From Patulibacter sp. (GTDB taxonomy: Bacteria > Actinomycetota > Thermoleophilia > Solirubrobacterales > Solirubrobacteraceae): 9,260 nt of DNA. The notes below the pieces were generated by a model, which ran no database searches, had not been told where the DNA came from, and was given only the letters and a program-made list of their open reading frames with translations. Of this stretch, positions 5,922 to 9,260 are shown piece by piece. The stretch covers positions 1 to 9,260 of the forward strand of contig JAVHXX010000151.1 of NCBI GenBank assembly GCA_031119595.1, given 5' to 3'. Numbering within the stretch: the first letter of the stretch is position 1; each line of letters opens with the position of its first letter. The position numbers and the translations under genes were made by a program.

Positions 5922-7519
5922 GCGGCGAGCCGACGCCCAGCATCGAGAGCGCGACGGCCGTCGCGGCCGGCGAACCCGCCGCGCACCCCAGCGAGCCCAC
6001 CCGCGCGGCACGCGCGGGTCTGCTCATGGCCATCTCCACCCTCGCGATGGCGGGCGCCTCGGCGATCCAGGCGGTGCTCTACCTCGGGCAGTACGGCGCC
6101 ACGGCCCGGACCGACGCCTTCTTCGCCGCGTTCGCGGTCTACCAGGTGGCCGGCGTGTTCACGCAGGCCACGCGCGTGAGTTCGGTGCCGCTGCTCGTCG
6201 GGGACCGCGCGATCGGCATGCTGCGGTTCTTCGGCGGCCTCACGGTGATCGCCGTGCCCGTCGTCCTCGCCTGCGGGCCGCTCGCGAGTCCCGTCGCCGA
6301 TCTCCTCGCGCCGAGCGCCACGGGCTCCGCCCACGACCTCGCCGTCGGTGCGCTGCGGATCCTGTGCGTCGCGATCGTGCTCCAGCTCGGGGCCGCCGGC
6401 GCGGCGACGCTGCTCGGCATGCGCGACCGCTTCGAGCCGGTCGCCGGGGCCTACGCCTTCGGTGCGCTGGCCGGCCTCATCACCTTCATCGCCGTCCGGA
6501 CCACCGGCGAGCTGGCGCTCGCGTGGTCGATGCTCGCGATGGCGATCGTCACCACGACCTGGGCGCTCGTCGCGCTCATGCGGGTGCGCCGCGAGGAGGT
6601 CGCCTCCGGCGAGGGCGGCCTCGGGCTCGGCAACTACGACAGCAAGATCCAGCTGGTCCGCGAGAGCGTGATCACCGCCGGGGACTTCCTCGGCCGCTCG
6701 GTCGTCTACTTCGTGATCAACGCGTTCTTCCTCGTGACGCTGGCCGAGGTGGGCCGCCAGGGCGGCGCCGGTGCGGCGACCGTCCTCTCCTACGCCTACC
6801 TCCTCGCGAGCTACCTCGTCGCGGGCACGAGCACCGCCGTCGGCATCAGCCGCGCCCCGGACATGGTCCGCGGTGCGCAGGAGGAGGAGTGGACCACGGT
6901 CGTCTCCGACACCGTCCCGCACGGCTACCGCTACGCCGCGCTCGTGAGCGCGCCGATCCTCGCCGCGGGCGTCGCCGCGGCCACGCCGGTCGTGCAGACG
7001 TTCCTCTCGAGTGCCCTCGACGACCACCAGGCCCACGAACTCGCCCACGACATCCTCCTGCTCGCGCCCTGGACGGCCGCAGCGCTCCTCCTGAACTTCG
7101 CCATCCCGGCGCTGTTCGCGCTCGCGAAGGCCCGGACCGTCAACCTCCTCGCGCCGCTGGCGCTGGCGATCCATGTCGCCGCGGCGCTCATCGGCGGCTC
7201 GATCGACGGGGTCGACGGCGTGATCGCCACGATGGTCATCGCCCCGCTGCTGTTCGTCGTCACGCTGATCGTGCTCGGCGCGCGCGGGCGGCTCGGCGTC
7301 GCCACGCGCGAGATCCTCACCGACACCGTCCGTGCGGGCGGCCTGGCGGCCGCCTCGTTCGGGATCGGCGCCGGCGTCGCGTCCCTCATCGGCGCGTCGG
7401 ATCTCCTCTCGGCGATCGTCTCGCTCGCGGTCGGCGGCGTCCTCTACGGCGCCGGCATGCTGCTGCTCGCCCCGCGCGTCGTGCAGGTCCTGCTCGGCGC
7501 CGGGCAGGGCGCGAACTAG
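5918..7519 (+). CDS. MurJ/Wzx-like lipid-linked oligosaccharide flippase (MOP superfamily)
   Basis: A 533-residue polytopic membrane protein, near the usual length of MurJ/MviN and Wzx-type flippases. After about 30 Pro/Ala/Glu-rich cytosolic residues, long hydrophobic segments alternate with short charged loops. By eye there are about 12-14 spans. The first span is followed by YGATARTDAFFAAFAVYQ (residues 59-76), which resembles the MurJ-type region after helix 1 where DAFF is typical. Its likely job is to flip the lipid-linked glycan made by the neighbouring enzymes to the outer face of the membrane. It could be a second MurJ paralogue, but linkage to glycan genes favours an exopolysaccharide or glycolipid role. 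GTG at 5918 overlaps the previous stop by four bases and has GAAGG 7 bases upstream. A later in-frame ATG at 6026 would remove the N-terminal tail and start inside the first span. It ends the rightward arm. Confidence 0.85.
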   Translation: MSGEPTPSIESATAVAAGEPAAHPSEPTRAARAGLLMAISTLAMAGASAIQAVLYLGQYGATARTDAFFAAFAVYQVAGVFTQATRVSSVPLLVGDRAIGMLRFFGGLTVIAVPVVLACGPLASPVADLLAPSATGSAHDLAVGALRILCVAIVLQLGAAGAATLLGMRDRFEPVAGAYAFGALAGLITFIAVRTTGELALAWSMLAMAIVTTTWALVALMRVRREEVASGEGGLGLGNYDSKIQLVRESVITAGDFLGRSVVYFVINAFFLVTLAEVGRQGGAGAATVLSYAYLLASYLVAGTSTAVGISRAPDMVRGAQEEEWTTVVSDTVPHGYRYAALVSAPILAAGVAAATPVVQTFLSSALDDHQAHELAHDILLLAPWTAAALLLNFAIPALFALAKARTVNLLAPLALAIHVAAALIGGSIDGVDGVIATMVIAPLLFVVTLIVLGARGRLGVATREILTDTVRAGGLAAASFGIGAGVASLIGASDLLSAIVSLAVGGVLYGAGMLLLAPRVVQVLLGAGQGAN

Positions 7520-7540
7520 CGGTCGCTCCCCGCAAACGCG

Positions 7541-7582
7541 GACGGGGCCCGCCGCCGGCCGATGCCGGCGACGGACCCCGTC
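7541..7582 (-). terminator. Long hairpin between convergent genes, best fit as minus-strand terminator
   Basis: Arms 7541-7559 and 7564-7582 (19 bases each, 4-base loop at 7560-7563) match at 17 of 19 positions. On the plus strand the two exceptions are C-A mismatches. In the minus-strand transcript the same positions form U-G wobbles, so the stem pairs along its full length. On that strand a short TTT run (7534-7536) follows a few bases later, while the plus-strand exit has no T-run. The hairpin lies 24 bases past the stop of the minus-strand gene and 21 bases past the flippase stop, so it may serve both. The wobble pattern suggests selection mainly on the minus strand. Confidence 0.75.
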
Positions 7583-7606
7583 GGAAGCGAACCGGTTGGC
7601 GGGTGC

Positions 7607-9260
7607 CTAGACGGCGCGCACCTTCTGCGTCTGGGTGGTCGTGCGCTGGTTGCCGACGGCGTCGGTGGCGGTGACCTTCAGCGTGGTCGTCACGGAGGAC
7701 TTCCCGACGACGCGCGCGTTGAACGACGCGCTCGAGCAGACCATGCTCAGCGTGGTCGACCGGCCGGGGTCGACGTTGCCGATGACGATGCCGATCGGGC
7801 CGGTGGAATCGCTGAGCATCACGCCGACCTTGACCGGGCCGCTCTTCTCCGTCGAGGAGCAGGTGACCTGGACGTTGAGGATCCGCGTGCTCTTGGAGAT
7901 CTGGTAGTAGCCCAGCAGGAACGCGGTGCTGTTCGTGATCTTGGCCGTGACCGTCGGCGCCGTCGTATCGGTGGGCGTCGGGGTGGGCGTGGGCGTCGGC
8001 GTCGGCGTGGGGGTCGGCGTCGGGGTCGGGGTGGGCGTCGGCGTGGGGGTCGGCGTCGGCGAGGTGCCGTTGTCGATCACGAGGTCGCCCGTCGCCGTCG
8101 CCGGGTAGATGCCCGCGTCGGTGAAGAGGTTCGCGGTGGCCTGGCGGATCGCCGTCTCGGAGTGGTCCGTGGGCGGGTCCGCGAAGGTCTGCTGGTAGTT
8201 CTCCACGAAGTGCGGGCCGAGGCCCCAGCTCCAGTGGATCGTGCCCGAGGAGAACACGAGCGCGCCGCTCGGTGCCGTGTACGTGACGGCGTTGGCGTAG
8301 GGCGTCCACCCGCTCGGCGGCTGGGCCGACGTGCCGACGGAGCTGTACTTGCGGCCCGCGTCGATGAGGTATTCGCACTGCGATCCGTTGGTGTAGATGC
8401 GCGGATCGGTCTGCGAGAGGCGCTGGAGCGCGGTGCCGGACTTGACCTTCGGGCTCGCGTTGAACGGCTGCGAGCTCGAGGCCGGGACGCCATCCCACTC
8501 CCACCCGACGATGCCGGTGCCGAAGGTGATGCCCTTCGACGGGATCGTGGTGTGGCGCCACGCGCGGTGGCCGGCGAACTCGCCCTTGCCGTTGTCGGCG
8601 GGGACGGTCAGCGGATGCGGGTTGTTGTCGTCGTCGCCGATGTACTGGACGCCCCAGAGGCCGCTCTCGGGGCGGTTCGGGCCGGTGTACTTCGACGGCG
8701 TCGCCGCGGTGGTGCCGGGCGTGGTGACGCCCGTGCCCTTGCCCGGGTCACGCCAGGAGGTGGTCGGCGAGACCGGGTCGGCGAGGCTGGCGGCATTGAG
8801 ATCGCCGACGCCGCCGCCCTCGATCGTCTTGTAACAGACGAGCACGCGGGCGTTGGCCTGCGAGGTCGCGGGCTTGCCGTTGACGTCCTCGTAGCGGACC
8901 CGCCAGTAGGCGGAGTTGGCACCGAAGTTGAAGATGCTGGTGCCGGCGTCGCGGGCGGCTTCGATGCCGGTGCGCTGCTCGTCGGTCCAGTACTCGCCGT
9001 GGCCGAGCACGACGATGCCCTTGCTCTTCGACGGGAGGAGCTGGTCGGGGTTGAACGTCATGGCGACGTCGTCGGTGTAGGCGACGTGTTCGGTCACGTC
9101 GACCTGACCGCACGTGTGAATCAGCCGGACCACCACACGCGCGACGTCGTCGGGGAAGCGCGCGAGGTCGGCCTCGTCGCGAATGGTCGCGAACGACTGT
9201 CGGTAGATCTCCGCGGCATCGCGGACGAGCGGCCCCGCCTGGCGCCGGCGCTCGACGGCA
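7607..9260 (-). CDS. Chimeric ORF: CobH-like N-terminus joined to N,N-dimethylformamidase-beta-like domain, PT linker and C-terminal domain (5' truncated)
   Basis: 550 residues are visible; the frame is open at the right edge, so the start is missing. Residues about 14-65 look like precorrin-8X methylmutase CobH (IYRQSFATIRDEADLARF at 18-35, then RLIHTCG at 45-51 with the family's catalytic histidine at H48). From about residue 59 or 67 the protein matches the C-terminal domain of N,N-dimethylformamidase beta-like proteins (LGHGEYW at 85-91, FNFGANSAYWRVRY at 110-123, VGWEWDG and WSWGLGPH further on). A Pro-Thr linker occupies 401-430 and a beta-rich C-terminal domain with two cysteines occupies about 431-550. 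The last three parts are typical of secreted actinobacterial proteins. CobH is cytosolic, and its remaining ~150 residues are absent. A GTG at 9136 is not a convincing start because the CobH match begins upstream of it. The function is unassigned. Confidence 0.75.
   Translation of the reverse strand, partial: AVERRRQAGPLVRDAAEIYRQSFATIRDEADLARFPDDVARVVVRLIHTCGQVDVTEHVAYTDDVAMTFNPDQLLPSKSKGIVVLGHGEYWTDEQRTGIEAARDAGTSIFNFGANSAYWRVRYEDVNGKPATSQANARVLVCYKTIEGGGVGDLNAASLADPVSPTTSWRDPGKGTGVTTPGTTAATPSKYTGPNRPESGLWGVQYIGDDDNNPHPLTVPADNGKGEFAGHRAWRHTTIPSKGITFGTGIVGWEWDGVPASSSQPFNASPKVKSGTALQRLSQTDPRIYTNGSQCEYLIDAGRKYSSVGTSAQPPSGWTPYANAVTYTAPSGALVFSSGTIHWSWGLGPHFVENYQQTFADPPTDHSETAIRQATANLFTDAGIYPATATGDLVIDNGTSPTPTPTPTPTPTPTPTPTPTPTPTPTPTPTDTTAPTVTAKITNSTAFLLGYYQISKSTRILNVQVTCSSTEKSGPVKVGVMLSDSTGPIGIVIGNVDPGRSTTLSMVCSSASFNARVVGKSSVTTTLKVTATDAVGNQRTTTQTQKVRAV
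7970..8059 (-). repeat. Pro-Thr coding repeat, 15 perfect dipeptide units
   Basis: Ninety bases encode 15 uninterrupted Pro-Thr units (residues 401-430 of the partial protein), a flexible linker common between domains of secreted proteins. The hexamers vary only at synonymous third positions. Two 24-base blocks, 8000-8023 and 8036-8059, are identical and 36 bases apart. This points to growth by duplication of multi-hexamer blocks, then drift. Confidence 0.95.
9059..9085 (-). other. Junction between CobH-like and dimethylformamidase-like coding sequence
   Basis: On the minus strand the CobH similarity runs through HTCGQVDVTEH and the dimethylformamidase-like similarity is clear from MTFNPDQLL (ATG at 9059-9061). 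The eight residues between (VAYTDDVA) suit either family, so the breakpoint lies within about 25 bases of possible microhomology. There is no linker, stop or frameshift. If this were a breakpoint, the intact secreted protein would have its own signal peptide and N-terminal region elsewhere. Confidence 0.6.

Noticed and set aside
4448..7174. Long shadow frames across the FAD enzyme and flippase (plus frame 4448-5854, minus frames 4662-6011 and 5831-7174)
   Set aside because: All are Arg/Pro- or Glu/Val-rich without domains, while the main frames have intact FAD and membrane-protein features and coupled starts and stops.
7926..8108. Plus-strand frame encoding a Val-Gly repeat protein
   Set aside because: It is the complement of the Pro-Thr linker and has no start context or independent support.
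7386..8561. Long minus-strand His/Arg/Asp-rich frame within the dimethylformamidase-like gene
   Set aside because: It overlaps that gene in another frame and runs through the intergenic hairpin. Its composition is typical of a GC-rich shadow.
9134..9136. GTG at 9136 as the real start of the dimethylformamidase-like gene
   Set aside because: The frame stays open to the edge, and the 41 residues upstream match the same CobH-like family as those just downstream, so the start lies outside the window.

Overview
The window is very GC-rich DNA. Third codon positions are almost all G or C, several genes start with GTG, and genes are packed with 4-nt GTGA overlaps. This fits a high-GC actinomycete-like bacterium, perhaps Thermoleophilia/Solirubrobacterales, but that placement is an impression from codon use and gene content, not a measurement. 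I see no rRNA, tRNA, insertion sequence, integrase or CRISPR array.

Bases 1-213 hold no gene. They contain a degenerate tandem repeat with a period of 86-88 bp, and a stem-loop just past the stop of the first gene that could end its transcript. From about 214 to 7519 there is a cell-surface glycan locus in two divergent arms. The leftward arm (minus strand) has an NAD-dependent sugar-nucleotide epimerase/dehydratase followed by a GT4-type glycosyltransferase. The rightward arm (plus strand) has a Gfo/Idh/MocA sugar dehydrogenase, a GT2 glycosyltransferase, an FAD-dependent amine-oxidase-like protein and a MurJ/Wzx-like flippase. A 156-bp gap (2463-2618) between the arms must hold the promoters for both. 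The genes fit one scheme: two enzymes modify a nucleotide sugar, two glycosyltransferases assemble a lipid-linked glycan, and the flippase moves it across the membrane. The FAD enzyme is the least predictable part.

Bases 7520-7606 separate the plus-strand arm from a convergent minus-strand gene and carry a long 19-bp-arm hairpin. Its pairing pattern (G-U wobbles on one strand, C-A mismatches on the other) favours a terminator for the minus-strand gene. That gene runs from 7607 to the right edge and is cut off at its 5' end.

The most unusual feature is in this last gene. Its first ~65 visible residues look like the N-terminus of precorrin-8X methylmutase (CobH, a cytosolic cobalamin enzyme). 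The frame then continues without a break into an N,N-dimethylformamidase-beta-like domain, a perfect 15-unit Pro-Thr linker and a cysteine-containing C-terminal domain that look secreted. The join is near 9060-9085. It is either a real recombination/gene fusion or a chimeric assembly, and it should be resolved before the gene is given a function.
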